This document shows, piece by piece, positions 9,143 to 17,598 of a stretch of 34,813 nucleotides of DNA (its first letter is position 1; the number at the start of each line of letters is the position of its first letter). The stretch is from an uncultured Clostridium sp. (lineage in GTDB: Bacteria > Bacillota > Clostridia > TANB77 > CAG-508). The stretch lies in assembly GCA_947569365.1 (NCBI GenBank), contig CANOSM010000022.1, positions 1-34,813 on the forward strand, written 5' to 3'. A model generated the notes under the pieces. The model saw only the letters and a program-made list of their open reading frames with translations. It did not search any database and was not told the DNA's origin. Position numbers and translations under genes: made by a program.

Positions 9143-10147
9143 ATGAGTTATATATTTTTAAATGTAAAGAAAATTAATAGTAAATTAATACTAAAATTAA
9201 TATTGCTACTCTTTTTATTTTCACTATTGTTTTTTTCTAATAGTAATATAGTAGCAATTTCTGGTGCTATTGAATTATTTTTATATAAAGTCTTTCCATC
9301 TCTATTTCCATTTTTTATAGCAACAGATTTATTATCACATACAGATTTTATAAATATATTAAATAATATTCTTTCTCCAATTATAAAACCACTCTTTAAT
9401 GTATCTGGAAAAGGTGCTTTTCCCTTTATTATGGGAATAATTAGTGGTTATCCTACAGGAGCTAAAATTTTGAGTGATTTTAGAAAAAATAATATATGTT
9501 CAAAAATAGAATGTGAAAGACTTTTAGCTTATACAAATAATTCAGGTCCTCTTTTTATAATAGGAACTGTTGGTACTTCACTTTTTCTTAGTAAAGAAAT
9601 TGGATATCTATTACTTATAACACACTTACTTGGTACACTTACTGTTGGAATTTTATTTAGATTTTACAAAAATAATGACTATAGAGAGGCCGAATGTACA
9701 GAAGATTTATCTTTTTCAAATCTTTCATCAGTACTATCATACAGTATATTGAATTCTCTAAAGACTTTAGGAACAATTTTAGGATATATTATAATTTTTT
9801 CAATAATTATCAACATATTAATAACATCTGGCATATTAAATATTTTTGGTAACTTTGAAAATTCTATATGGATAAAAGGTACTATTTTAGGAATATTTGA
9901 AATAACAAATGGTATTAATTTTATTTCTAATATAGCAATAAAGTCACTTGCTCCAAATATAATCTTAACTTCTTTTCTTTTAGGATTTGGTGGAATATCT
10001 GTACTAATGCAAGTATATAGCATAATTGCAAAAACAGATTTATCTATTAAACCATATATTGTGGGAAAAATATTACATGGAATATTTTCTGCTTTATATA
10101 CTTTTATATTTATATACTTTTTTCCTATTTTTAATTTTACAATATAA
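9143..10147 (+). CDS. ylbJ: Sporulation integral membrane protein YlbJ
   Basis: This is a multi-spanning membrane protein of the nucleoside-recognition (Gate) type, known in Bacillus as a SigE-dependent protein needed for normal spore cortex and resistance. The 334-aa product is largely hydrophobic with about eight membrane segments. It carries the family stretches GIISGYPTGAKILSDFRKN and TNNSGPLFIIGTVGTS. It is somewhat shorter than the Bacillus protein, mostly at the N-terminus. The start ATG has no visible Shine-Dalgarno site, and no later Met precedes the first membrane segment, so the start is the least certain part. It is the only plus-strand gene in the left half and sits alone, ending in a strong hairpin. 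I did not find a convincing SigE promoter by eye. Confidence 0.9.
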   Translation: MSYIFLNVKKINSKLILKLILLLFLFSLLFFSNSNIVAISGAIELFLYKVFPSLFPFFIATDLLSHTDFINILNNILSPIIKPLFNVSGKGAFPFIMGIISGYPTGAKILSDFRKNNICSKIECERLLAYTNNSGPLFIIGTVGTSLFLSKEIGYLLLITHLLGTLTVGILFRFYKNNDYREAECTEDLSFSNLSSVLSYSILNSLKTLGTILGYIIIFSIIINILITSGILNIFGNFENSIWIKGTILGIFEITNGINFISNIAIKSLAPNIILTSFLLGFGGISVLMQVYSIIAKTDLSIKPYIVGKILHGIFSALYTFIFIYFFPIFNFTI

Positions 10148-10149
10148 AA

Positions 10150-10194
10150 AATACTGCAAACTTGTTTATATTAAGTATACAAGTTTGCAGTATT
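10150..10194. terminator. Bidirectional terminator between ylbJ and the convergent gene
   Basis: A perfect 16-bp stem (10150-10165 against 10179-10194) encloses a 13-base loop and is flanked by A-rich and T-rich sequence. It lies directly after the ylbJ stop and touches the stop codon of the convergent minus-strand gene, so it can serve both transcripts. Confidence 0.85.
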
Positions 10195-11105
10195 CATATT
10201 TTATTATTTCTTCTTACATTATTTTCTATACAATTTCCCAATTCATCCATAAATTGTATTAGTCTATAATATTTATAAAGCACTTCTTGTTCATCTGAAA
10301 CTTTAAACAATAAAATATTATTTAAATTACTAATAAAGAACCTAACATATAAAGTATCCTTATTTACCATAAATTCCAAAGTAACATTAAATTCTTTTTT
10401 TATTTTTCTAATCAACTTTATTATATTATCATCTACTATCTTCATTGCATAGTTTGAATCTTCTGAGTACATATATAAATTTTCTTTTTCTAATTCTATT
10501 TTCTCTTTTTTATTACTGTTACTATTTACTTTCATAACATCTATTTCATTCGTATTCTCGTTTAATTCACAATAAGCAAAAACACCTTTAAATAATTGTT
10601 TACCAATTTTACTATTTAAATCCTGTTTTTCAATTGATACATTTGCTATTCCGATTTTTCTATTATTTCTTTCTCCTGTCATACAACAATTTGATACAAA
10701 TTTATTGTAACTTTTATTGAATCCTGATTTTCTATATTTTGACTCTGATATTTCACCATTTGTTTCATATACAAAACCATCTTTTATATGTATCGCAAAT
10801 TCTTCTAATACTCTTTCTTTAAATTCTATTTTTTTCTCAAGTATTTTTACATTTTTTGAATAAATATATCCTGTTAATATTAAAACTGTTACTATTATTG
10901 AAATCCAAGATACAACTTTTAAAATATGATTTGGAAATACCGCTATTATAAATAATAGTAATATTATTATTCCAAAAAACAACATTTCAAACTGTCTTTT
11001 TTCTAATATCTCTAAATAAATAGTATTTCTTTCTTTTTGTACTTTTTCATCCACCCATTTTTTTATATCTAAGAAATCTTCTGGATACACTCTCTTTTCT
11101 TTCAT
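10194..11105 (-). CDS. DUF3137-like membrane protein
   Basis: This is a roughly 303-aa membrane protein of unknown function. The start is placed at the ATG at 11105 because AGAAGG lies just upstream; the open frame extends further to 11165, but that part overlaps the likely promoter. Two membrane segments are visible at about residues 37-56 and 62-82, after a charged N-terminus. The long soluble remainder contains a segment like KGVFAYCELN that recalls DUF3137 proteins, where a galanin-like or bacterial membrane-associated domain follows two helices. The family match is tentative. It stands alone, convergent with ylbJ, and shares its terminator. No catalytic motif was seen. Confidence 0.75.
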   Translation of the reverse strand: MKEKRVYPEDFLDIKKWVDEKVQKERNTIYLEILEKRQFEMLFFGIIILLLFIIAVFPNHILKVVSWISIIVTVLILTGYIYSKNVKILEKKIEFKERVLEEFAIHIKDGFVYETNGEISESKYRKSGFNKSYNKFVSNCCMTGERNNRKIGIANVSIEKQDLNSKIGKQLFKGVFAYCELNENTNEIDVMKVNSNSNKKEKIELEKENLYMYSEDSNYAMKIVDDNIIKLIRKIKKEFNVTLEFMVNKDTLYVRFFISNLNNILLFKVSDEQEVLYKYYRLIQFMDELGNCIENNVRRNNKI

Positions 11106-11136
11106 AATATACCTTCTTTTCTCTTTTATAGTTATC

Positions 11137-11165
11137 ATTATATAATAAATATATTTTGTATACAA
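11137..11165 (-). promoter_or_regulatory. Possible promoter for the DUF3137-like gene
   Basis: On the minus strand a perfect TATAAT (11137-11142) lies 17 bases from TTGTAT (11160-11165), a weak -35 box. The spacing and the good -10 box support it. It also argues that translation starts at 11105 and not at the longer open frame's 11165. Confidence 0.45.
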
Positions 11166-11306
11166 TGGAAAAAAAAGAAGAATTTATAGAATTATATATA
11201 TTCTTTTATCTTTCTTTTTACTATAATTAATTACTTTTTATATCTTTTTTCTACTAAAATAACATCAAAATTCCTTTCCCAAATTAGAACTTTTCCATAA
11301 ATTAAA

Positions 11307-11338
11307 AAGATAGAAACTATATTAAGTGTTTCTATCTT
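11307..11338 (-). terminator. Intrinsic terminator after the 606-aa gene
   Basis: A perfect 11-bp stem (11307-11317 against 11328-11338) with a 10-base loop is followed on the minus strand by TTTTTAATTT. It begins 15 bases after the stop of the 606-aa gene and presumably also ends the prepilin-like gene upstream. Confidence 0.85.
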
Positions 11339-11352
11339 AAAAATATATATTA

Positions 11353-13173
11353 TTAATAATTAATTACTGAATTATTTGATAATGTAGAATTATAATCATA
11401 CATACTATTATTGATTGTATTATTGTTGTATATTGAATTTGTTAGTGTATTATTTTTATCTGTAGTATTATAATCAAATCCTCCATTATTTAAGCTATTT
11501 GATTTATTAAAGTTTTCTATAGCTTTGTATAAATCAGATGATTGTATTTTAACCATTAATTCGGTAATTTTTGGTGTTATTTCAGTGATATACTTTTCTA
11601 ATTCACTTTTTGATGATGGTGAAAATATATCAATAGCATTAGTTCTATTAATTTCATTAACTGTAACATCATCTTTCTTCATAGACTCTGCTATATTAAT
11701 TGAAAATCCTAGTTTACCAAAAGATGGTACATCTACATCTACTTTTACTTTTGTATCTGCCATATATTCATCTTTTGTATTATTTTTTATATTAACATCT
11801 GCTGATAAATCCACATTACCAAATTTATTTCCATTTTGTTCAGCTGAACCTTTTATATAATATATAGATTGTTTATCAGATTTTGATTCAATACCTAATT
11901 CAACTTCACCTTTTATTCCTGATTGGTCAACTTCTAATTTTAAAGCTCTTTTATTTTTTTTATTAGTAAACTTTCCAGTTAATATTTCATTATTATTAAT
12001 ATCTACTTTTATATCTGCTCCATCTTTTACAAATATTAATGCTACTGTTGCTGAATTACTATCTTCTTTATATCCTATATCAATTCCATATGTATTAAAT
12101 ATAGTTCCATAACTAGTTACTATTACATCTCCATCAAATTTAATCATTGATTCTAATGAAGATTTCAATTCATCTATGCCTTCATTAATTGTCTTCTCTA
12201 TATTATCTCTTGACAATTTTGATTTACTTTCTTCATCAAGTGAATCTCCTGCAAACTCTACAATCTTTGAAACTTTATTTATAATAATTTCTTTTCCTTT
12301 ATCATCTTTTTCAAAAGCTTCAATATATGCATTTATTATATCTCTTACATCACTATCATCTAATTTTACAATTGTTTTTGTACATTTTTTCTTTTTACCA
12401 TTAACTTTAATTTCTCCTGATTTTGCTGAAATCATATTAGGTTTAATTTGTTTTTTAAATAATCCCTCATATACTTTTTCAAAATGTTTTCTCTCTTCTT
12501 TAGATAATTTCATATTCTCTATTAATGATTTAGAATCTTCTACATTAAGATTTTCAATCATATCAAATGCTTGTTTAAGTTCAGCATATTCTGTACCTTC
12601 TAATGAATCTTTAAAAATCCCTAAATTTTTATCACTAAACTCTGGTAAACTTACAGAAAATACATTATTGTTATATGCTACATTTGCTGAAATTTCATCA
12701 ATTAAATCTTTAATTCCTAACTTGACAGTTCCTTCCATTGCCTTCTCTTTTTGATCAACTTTTAAGTCCATTGATATTTTTGCATTATTAACTATATTTT
12801 TAATAGAATCTATTGATTCTTGATTAATAGATAATTGTGATCCTTTAATTTCAAATGAATCAATATTAGCTGTAATTTCTGATTTATAAGATATATCACT
12901 ATCTTTTAAATCATCCATCATTTTTATAGTAGTATTTTCTATCATGTCATCAAGTGATTTAGTAAATGTTTCTTTTGCTTTAGAAATTGCACTATAAAAT
13001 TTTGATTTCTTTGTAAAATTAACTTTTCCTGTACATACCCCTACTACAATAGCAAGAATTATAAGAATTAAAACGATTATACTACCTATTATAATATTTT
13101 TCTTTTTAAAACCTTTTTTAGGCATTTTTTCTTCTGGATTTAATTCAGATTTTTGATTATTTAAATCTTCCAT
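11353..13173 (-). CDS. Membrane-anchored extracytoplasmic protein, unknown function
   Basis: I do not recognise this 606-aa protein. A Lys-rich cytoplasmic N-terminus (about 1-25) is followed by one strong membrane helix at about 26-48 with no evident cleavage site, so it is probably anchored with the bulk outside. The rest is Lys/Asp/Ser/Asn-rich. It shows recurring short beta-like stretches (for example VKVDVDVPSFGKLGFSINIA), and the C-terminal 70 residues are Asn/Ser/Thr-rich low complexity. The ATG follows GGAAGGGGAAG. The gene starts 55 bases after the stop of a prepilin-like gene on the same strand, and a terminator follows it, so the two may form one unit acting at the envelope. No lipobox or enzyme motif is seen. 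Confidence 0.8.
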   Translation of the reverse strand: MEDLNNQKSELNPEEKMPKKGFKKKNIIIGSIIVLILIILAIVVGVCTGKVNFTKKSKFYSAISKAKETFTKSLDDMIENTTIKMMDDLKDSDISYKSEITANIDSFEIKGSQLSINQESIDSIKNIVNNAKISMDLKVDQKEKAMEGTVKLGIKDLIDEISANVAYNNNVFSVSLPEFSDKNLGIFKDSLEGTEYAELKQAFDMIENLNVEDSKSLIENMKLSKEERKHFEKVYEGLFKKQIKPNMISAKSGEIKVNGKKKKCTKTIVKLDDSDVRDIINAYIEAFEKDDKGKEIIINKVSKIVEFAGDSLDEESKSKLSRDNIEKTINEGIDELKSSLESMIKFDGDVIVTSYGTIFNTYGIDIGYKEDSNSATVALIFVKDGADIKVDINNNEILTGKFTNKKNKRALKLEVDQSGIKGEVELGIESKSDKQSIYYIKGSAEQNGNKFGNVDLSADVNIKNNTKDEYMADTKVKVDVDVPSFGKLGFSINIAESMKKDDVTVNEINRTNAIDIFSPSSKSELEKYITEITPKITELMVKIQSSDLYKAIENFNKSNSLNNGGFDYNTTDKNNTLTNSIYNNNTINNSMYDYNSTLSNNSVINY

Positions 13174-13228
13174 AATCTTCCCCTTCCATATCCTATTTAT
13201 ATAACTTTTTTAATATTATATACTTATT

Positions 13229-13732
13229 TTATTCAACTACACTTGTATATGTATGTGTATAACTTTCTTTTCCTGTTCTTAATGTCATATCTATAGTAAA
13301 ATTTTCTTTATCTTCATATGTTTCATGTTTTTCAGATAAATTAAAATTTGATATATTTTCTCCTAAAAGTACTCTATTTAAATATATTTGATTTTCTATT
13401 AGAGCAATAATTTTTGTATCTGCATTTTCTCCTTTTCCAATAGTTACTCGCATTGCTGTTCCAATATCTTGTTCTGAAGGTACAAAAGTATATACATCAT
13501 CCTTTTTCTCATAATTTCCAATCTCTATATTAGATATATCTGGCTCTTTTAACACTGATAGTATAGATAAGTTTATTTTTGAGTAAGCATTTGAATAATC
13601 TGAACTTTCATTTATAGAAACTATATTATTATAAAAAAAAGTAGTAATATTTCCTATAATTATTGCGATTATTAATAAAGCACCTACATACATTATTAAA
13701 CTTACAATTGTTACTCCAGTTTCTCTTCTCAT
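13229..13732 (-). CDS. Prepilin-like protein with type IV pilin N-terminus
   Basis: This 167-aa protein begins with a short basic leader ending in Gly (MRRETG) and then a long hydrophobic helix (VTIVSLIMYVGALLIIAIII). That is the arrangement of type IV prepilin and type II pseudopilin N-methylation signals, although the usual Glu at +5 is absent (Ser is there). The C-terminal part is a small soluble domain with no close match that I recognise. The ATG follows AGAGGTG. It lies between the rplL terminator and the 606-aa membrane protein. No pilus ATPase, prepilin peptidase or PilC-like gene is in the window. It could instead be a stand-alone pseudopilin or a simple membrane-anchored protein. 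Confidence 0.65.
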   Translation of the reverse strand: MRRETGVTIVSLIMYVGALLIIAIIIGNITTFFYNNIVSINESSDYSNAYSKINLSILSVLKEPDISNIEIGNYEKKDDVYTFVPSEQDIGTAMRVTIGKGENADTKIIALIENQIYLNRVLLGENISNFNLSEKHETYEDKENFTIDMTLRTGKESYTHTYTSVVE

Positions 13733-13813
13733 ATGTACACCTCTATAATATATTATATTAAATATACAATAATTGCAACTATTTTCTCTAATTATTGTAT
13801 CTACTTAGCAAAT

Positions 13814-13849
13814 AAAAATAGATGGGCTATAATTAGTCCATCTATTTTT
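13814..13849 (-). terminator. Intrinsic terminator of the ribosomal protein operon
   Basis: A perfect 12-bp stem (13814-13825 against 13838-13849) with a 12-base loop runs into a T tract on the minus strand. It sits 17 bases after the rplL stop. It marks the end of the operon and shows that rpoB is not co-transcribed here. Confidence 0.85.
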
Positions 13850-13865
13850 AATATATAATATATAA

Positions 13866-14234
13866 TTATTGTAATTCAACAACTGCTCCTGCTTCTGAGA
13901 ATTTATTTTTAATTTCTTCAGCTTCTTCTTTGCTTGCTCCTTCTTTAACTGTTTTTGGAGCTCCTTCAACTAAATCTTTAGCTTCTTTTAATCCTAATCC
14001 TGTAACATCTCTTACAACTTTGATTACAGCTATTTTATTTGCTCCAGCATCTTTTAAAACTACATTAAATTCTGATTTTTCTTCAGCAGCTGCTGCTCCA
14101 GCTCCTGCTGCAGGTGCAGCTACTGCTGTTGCAGATACTCCATATTTTTCTTCAATTCCTTTTACTAATTCTGATAATTCGATAACTGTTAAGCTATCTA
14201 TCTCTTCTAACATTTTTTCTATTTTTTCACTCAT
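13866..14234 (-). CDS. rplL: 50S ribosomal protein L7/L12
   Basis: L7/L12 forms the dimers of the ribosomal stalk, attached through L10, that recruit translation factors. The start is taken at 14234 ([11 protein letters not shown], 122 aa) because a GGAGG site sits just before it. A slightly longer frame from 14249 would translate that ribosome binding site itself. The N-terminal dimerisation helices are followed by the Ala/Gly-rich hinge ([19 protein letters not shown]). The C-terminal domain carries the typical [20 protein letters not shown] and [11 protein letters not shown] segments. It lies 75 bases after rplJ and is last in the operon, before a strong terminator. Confidence 0.97.
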   Translation of the reverse strand: MSEKIEKMLEEIDSLTVIELSELVKGIEEKYGVSATAVAAPAAGAGAAAAEEKSEFNVVLKDAGANKIAVIKVVRDVTGLGLKEAKDLVEGAPKTVKEGASKEEAEEIKNKFSEAGAVVELQ

Positions 14235-14309
14235 TTTAAAATCCTCCATAAATATTTTTATATTTTAGTATTTTAAGTATACCACTCTATATATTATTTA
14301 AGTTTCAGT

Positions 14310-14810
14310 TTAAGCTTGTTCTTTTTGTTTTGCTACTTGATCAATTGCAACTGCAAGTTTTGAAATAGTTCCAAGTAAACTTCCAGCTAATTGTGCAATT
14401 AATTCTTCTCTTGATGGAAGTTTTGCTAAAGTTACTAATTCTTCTACAGAAAGTACTTTTCCATTTATAACTCCACCTTTAATTTTATAGAATTCATTGT
14501 CTTTAGCATATTTATATACAGCTTTAAGTGATGGTAAATAATCCTCTTCCGCTGTTATAACTGCAGTAGGACCAACTAATAAATCATCTAATCCTTCTAT
14601 AGAACTTTCAGCTAATGCTCTTTTTGTGATATTATTTTTTATTACAGCATACTTTCCATTTGAATTTCTTAAATTTTTTCTTAGTTCTGTAACATCTGAA
14701 ACATTAATTCCTCTATAATCTGTTAAAAGAATTAAAGATGATTTCTTCATAATCTCAGACAATTTTTTTACTTCTTCTTGCTTTTGTTTAAGTATAACTT
14801 CACTAGCCAA
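14310..14810 (-). CDS. rplJ: 50S ribosomal protein L10
   Basis: L10 is the stalk base protein that binds 23S rRNA and carries the L7/L12 dimers on its C-terminal helix. The 166-aa length is normal. Family segments include LTDYRGINVSDVTELRKNLR, then YAVIKNNITKRAL, and the Ala/Leu-rich C-terminal helix. The start codon is TTG (MASEVILKQKQ) with an AGGAGG site nine bases upstream, a start that could lower its translation. Upstream is the L10 leader with a hairpin and T tract, so expression is probably controlled by free L10-L12 complex binding to its own mRNA. Confidence 0.97.
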   Translation of the reverse strand: MASEVILKQKQEEVKKLSEIMKKSSLILLTDYRGINVSDVTELRKNLRNSNGKYAVIKNNITKRALAESSIEGLDDLLVGPTAVITAEEDYLPSLKAVYKYAKDNEFYKIKGGVINGKVLSVEELVTLAKLPSREELIAQLAGSLLGTISKLAVAIDQVAKQKEQA

Positions 14811-14852
14811 TGTTTTACACCTCCTATATTTATATATACATTTTTATTTCTT

Positions 14853-14896
14853 AAATAAAAAACTTCAATTTACCAAAATCTCAAGGCAAATTGAAG
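14853..14896 (-). terminator. Attenuator hairpin inside the L10 leader
   Basis: The arms 14885-14896 and 14863-14874 form a 12-bp stem with one G-U pair and a 10-base loop. It is followed on the minus strand by TTTTTTATTT. It lies inside the operon, about 40 bases before rplJ, as expected of a regulated attenuator and not an operon end. Confidence 0.75.
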
Positions 14897-14972
14897 ATAT
14901 ATTTCTTTGCTTCACATTTACCTCGGCAGGACTTACTTTACTATGCCTACTGTCTTTGGCTTTAATAAACTA
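14855..14972 (-). ncRNA. Ribosomal protein L10 leader (autoregulatory element)
   Basis: Read on the minus strand, the gap between rplA and rplJ contains CCAAAGACAGTAGGCA and then AAGTCCTGCCGAGGT. These are hallmark segments of the L10 leader, whose kink-turn region binds the L10-(L12)n complex. The element ends in a terminator-like hairpin before the rplJ ribosome binding site. By analogy with characterised leaders, excess L10 complex should reduce rplJ-rplL expression. The exact mechanism here (attenuation) is inferred from the hairpin plus T run. Confidence 0.88.
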
Positions 14973-14974
14973 TT

Positions 14975-15658
14975 CTATTTTTGGTTTATAAATAAACCAG
15001 GACCCATTGTTGTTGTAATGGCTACACTTTTAATATATTGTCCTTTTGAAGCAGCTGGTTTAGCCTTAATTATAGCATCTATGATTGTGTTATAATTTTC
15101 GGTTAATTTTTCTGTTCCAAAAGAAACCTTTCCAAATCCTAAGTGAATAATATTAGTTTTATCTAATCTATATTCTACTTTACCAGATTTAATTTCATTA
15201 ACAGCTTTTGTAACATCCATTGTTACTGTTCCAGATTTAGGGTTTGGCATTAATCCTTTAGGTCCCAAAACCTTACCTAATCTTCCTATAACACCCATCA
15301 TATCAGGTGTTGCTACGATTACATCATAATCGAACCAATTTTCTTTTTCAATCTTTGGAACTAATTCTTCTGCTCCAACAAAATCTGCTCCAGCAGCTTC
15401 AGCTTCTTTAGCTTTATCTCCTTTAGCAAAAACTAAAACTTTTAAAGTTTTACCTGTTCCATGAGGAAGTACAACTGTTCCTCTTACTTGTTGATCAGCA
15501 TGTTTTGAATCAACTCCAAGTTTTACATGTAATTCAACTGTTTCATCGAATTTGGCTTTTGGCATACTTTCGATAATTTCAAATGCTTCTTTAGTTTCAT
15601 ACATCTTTGATGGATCAACTAATTTAGCACTTTCTTGATATCTTTTTCCTCTTTTCAT
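14975..15658 (-). CDS. rplA: 50S ribosomal protein L1
   Basis: L1 binds 23S rRNA at the mobile stalk near the exit site and helps tRNA release. In some bacteria it also represses its own operon. The length of 227 aa is typical. Recognisable segments are [15 protein letters not shown] at the start, [20 protein letters not shown], the [15 protein letters not shown] motif, and the C-terminal [11 protein letters not shown]. The ATG follows AAAGGAGG. It starts 63 bases after rplK ends and is followed directly by the L10 leader. Confidence 0.98.
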   Translation of the reverse strand: MKRGKRYQESAKLVDPSKMYETKEAFEIIESMPKAKFDETVELHVKLGVDSKHADQQVRGTVVLPHGTGKTLKVLVFAKGDKAKEAEAAGADFVGAEELVPKIEKENWFDYDVIVATPDMMGVIGRLGKVLGPKGLMPNPKSGTVTMDVTKAVNEIKSGKVEYRLDKTNIIHLGFGKVSFGTEKLTENYNTIIDAIIKAKPAASKGQYIKSVAITTTMGPGLFINQK

Positions 15659-15721
15659 TATTTCCTCCTTTGGTATTTACGAACTTTTTTGTTCTCCCAA
15701 TTTTTATTTGAAATTATAATT

Positions 15722-16150
15722 TTAGTCTACTACTACAATACCCATTGATCTTGCAGTTCCTTCAACCATACTCATAGCACTTTCAACTGATGCAGCATTT
15801 AAATCTTCCATTTTTTGTTCAGCTATTGCTTTAACTTGTTCTTTAGTTATTTTAGCAACTTTTTCTTTATTTGGTTTTCCTGAACCTTTTTGGATTTTTA
15901 AAGCTTTTTTAATTAAAACTGCAACTGGTGGAACCTTTGTAATAAATGTAAATGATTTGTCTTTGTAAACAGTTATAACAACTGGTATTGTCATTCCAGG
16001 TTGATTTGCTGTTTTATCATTAAATTCTTTAACAAATTGCATGATATTAACACCACTTGATCCTAACGCTGGCCCTACTGGTGGAGCTGGTGTCGCTTTA
16101 CCTGCTTCAATTTGTAATTTTATTACATTAACTACCTCTTTCTCTGCCAT
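15722..16150 (-). CDS. rplK: 50S ribosomal protein L11
   Basis: L11 binds the GTPase-associated centre of 23S rRNA together with the L10 stalk, and is needed for RelA-type stringent response signalling. At 142 aa it is the normal length. The N-terminal domain shows [20 protein letters not shown], with the Pro residues targeted by thiostrepton-class drugs in this family. The C-terminal RNA-binding domain ends in the usual [15 protein letters not shown]. An AAGGAGG site precedes the ATG. It lies 29 bases after nusG, in the standard nusG-rplK-rplA order. Confidence 0.98.
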   Translation of the reverse strand: MAEKEVVNVIKLQIEAGKATPAPPVGPALGSSGVNIMQFVKEFNDKTANQPGMTIPVVITVYKDKSFTFITKVPPVAVLIKKALKIQKGSGKPNKEKVAKITKEQVKAIAEQKMEDLNAASVESAMSMVEGTARSMGIVVVD

Positions 16151-16179
16151 TTTCTTTAAGCACCTCCTTCTACTGAATA

Positions 16180-16716
16180 TTAATCAATTTTTTGCACTTG
16201 TGAAAATTCGAGCTCTACTGGAGTTTCTCTCCCAAACATAGAAACTAAAACTTTTACTTTGTGTTTTTCTTTATTAATTTCTTCTACTACGCCTACAAAA
16301 TTTTCTAATGGCCCGTTTATAACTCTTACATTATCTTTTACTTCATAGTCAACATTTACTGGAACTTCATCAAATCCCATATTTCTTATTTCTTCATCTG
16401 TAAGAGGTATAGGATCTGTACCTGACCCAACGAACCCTGTAACACCTCTTGTATTTCTAACTATGTACCAAGATTCTTCTGTTACTATCATTTTTACTAA
16501 AACATATCCAGGAAAAACTTTTTTTAGATTAGTTTTTCTTTTTCCATCTTTAATTTCAACTTGTTCTTCCATTGGAACAACAATATTAAAAAAGAATTCT
16601 TCTAATTCACGATTTTTTATGGTTTTTTCTAAATCTGTTTTAACTTTATTTTCATAACCTGAATATGTATGAACCACATACCATCTTGGCTCTGAGTTTT
16701 CATTACTCTGAGACAT
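16180..16716 (-). CDS. nusG: Transcription termination/antitermination protein NusG
   Basis: NusG binds the clamp of RNA polymerase and modulates pausing and termination; its KOW domain can contact ribosomal protein S10 or Rho. The 178-aa product has the NGN domain ([15 protein letters not shown] near the N-terminus, [23 protein letters not shown]) and a C-terminal KOW domain ([18 protein letters not shown]). Length and motif order are as usual. An AGGAGG site precedes the ATG. It sits 44 bases after secE and 29 before rplK, in the conserved gene order. Confidence 0.98.
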   Translation of the reverse strand: MSQSNENSEPRWYVVHTYSGYENKVKTDLEKTIKNRELEEFFFNIVVPMEEQVEIKDGKRKTNLKKVFPGYVLVKMIVTEESWYIVRNTRGVTGFVGSGTDPIPLTDEEIRNMGFDEVPVNVDYEVKDNVRVINGPLENFVGVVEEINKEKHKVKVLVSMFGRETPVELEFSQVQKID

Positions 16717-16760
16717 TCTTTAGCCTCCTTTAACTCTATATTTTTACTCATATGCTTTTT

Positions 16761-17099
16761 TTATTTGCTAGAATCATTTGTTGTAGCATTATCAGAAGCA
16801 TTTTCTCCTTCTGATGTTGTATTTGTTTCATTAGCATTATTATCTGTACTATTATCATTAGTACCTTCAATTTTTTCTATAACAGTTTCAGATTTGTCTA
16901 CAATAAATTGATATCCGTTATCAAAAACTACATCTAAGCAAAATACTATAGCAGCTGTAATTAAAATCATACCTACAACAATAGCTGTATTATTTACAAG
17001 TTGTTTAGGTGTTGGCCAAACTACTTTTTTTAATTCAGCCCTAAAATCTTTGAAAAAACTTTTTCTTTCTTTTTTCGTTTTTTTTGTATCTTTAGCCAT
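16761..17099 (-). CDS. secE: Preprotein translocase subunit SecE with an acidic Asn/Thr tail
   Basis: SecE is the essential small clamp subunit of the SecYEG channel. The core is clear: a basic N-terminus, the amphipathic segment FFKDFRAELKKVVWPTPKQL, and one membrane helix (about residues 37-60). The protein is 112 aa, longer than the roughly 60-75 aa common in Firmicutes, because of about 35 extra C-terminal residues rich in Asn, Thr, Asp, Ser and Glu. By the known SecE topology this tail would lie outside the cell. It reads through in frame to a normal stop, so it is not a frameshift product. A GGGAGG site precedes the ATG, and rpmG lies 28 bases upstream. Confidence 0.95.
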   Translation of the reverse strand: MAKDTKKTKKERKSFFKDFRAELKKVVWPTPKQLVNNTAIVVGMILITAAIVFCLDVVFDNGYQFIVDKSETVIEKIEGTNDNSTDNNANETNTTSEGENASDNATTNDSSK

Positions 17100-17127
17100 T
17101 TAAATTCCTCCCTTTTAAAGGACTATA

Positions 17128-17292
17128 CTATTTTGTTTCTTTGTGTGTTGTACGTTTTTTACAGTATTTGCAGTATTTAACTATTTCTAATCTGTCTGTG
17201 TTATTTCTCTTATTCTTAGATGTCATATAATTTCTTCTCTTACATTCTGTACATTCTAATGTAATAGATTCTCTTGGTCCTTTTGCAGCCAT
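17128..17292 (-). CDS. rpmG: 50S ribosomal protein L33, zinc-binding type
   Basis: This small 54-aa ribosomal protein was found by translating the minus strand directly. It begins [20 protein letters not shown] and ends TTHKETK. Two CxxC pairs (C14/C17 and C41/C44) make it the zinc-binding form of L33 and not the Cys-free form that replaces it under zinc limitation. A GGAGG site precedes the ATG. It is the first gene of the rpmG-secE-nusG-rplKA unit, and a strong promoter lies 80-110 bases upstream. Confidence 0.95.
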   Translation of the reverse strand: MAAKGPRESITLECTECKRRNYMTSKNKRNNTDRLEIVKYCKYCKKRTTHKETK

Positions 17293-17374
17293 TTACTACA
17301 CCTCCGTTTACTTTTTGTGAAGCTTTTATTATTATTTTTTAACGATGTGAGCACAAAATTAATCATGCTTTAAT

Positions 17375-17403
17375 ACTGTATCATAAAACTGTTTTAATGT
17401 CAA
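17375..17403 (-). promoter_or_regulatory. Sigma-A-type promoter of the rpmG-secE-nusG operon
   Basis: On the minus strand a perfect TTGACA (17398-17403) and TACAGT (17375-17380) are 17 bases apart, leaving a leader of about 75 bases before the rpmG ATG. In the 306-base gap 17293-17598 I see only this promoter and the terminator at 17537-17580. Confidence 0.7.
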
Positions 17404-17536
17404 CAATTTTAGTAATTTATTTCCTTTTTCTTTTCTATTTTTTAGTATATATATCATATCATTTTATAAATAAATATTCTATTAAAATTTTCCTTTTTTA
17501 TAATAATTTTATTTTTAAAAATATTATTATCTTATT

Positions 17537-17580
17537 CAAAAAGAGTATTAACATTTTTTAATTTGTTAATACTCTTTTAT
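17537..17580 (-). terminator. Intrinsic terminator after the response regulator
   Basis: A perfect stem of about 15 bp (17538-17553 against 17564-17578) with a 10-base A/T loop is followed by a T run on the minus strand. It sits about 20 bases past the response regulator stop. Confidence 0.85.
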
Positions 17581-17598
17581 TGTTTTAAGTTTATTTTT

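Noticed and set aside
9679..10023. Minus-strand open frame of 114 aa inside ylbJ
   Set aside because: It lies fully within a well-recognised membrane protein gene and has no ribosome binding site.
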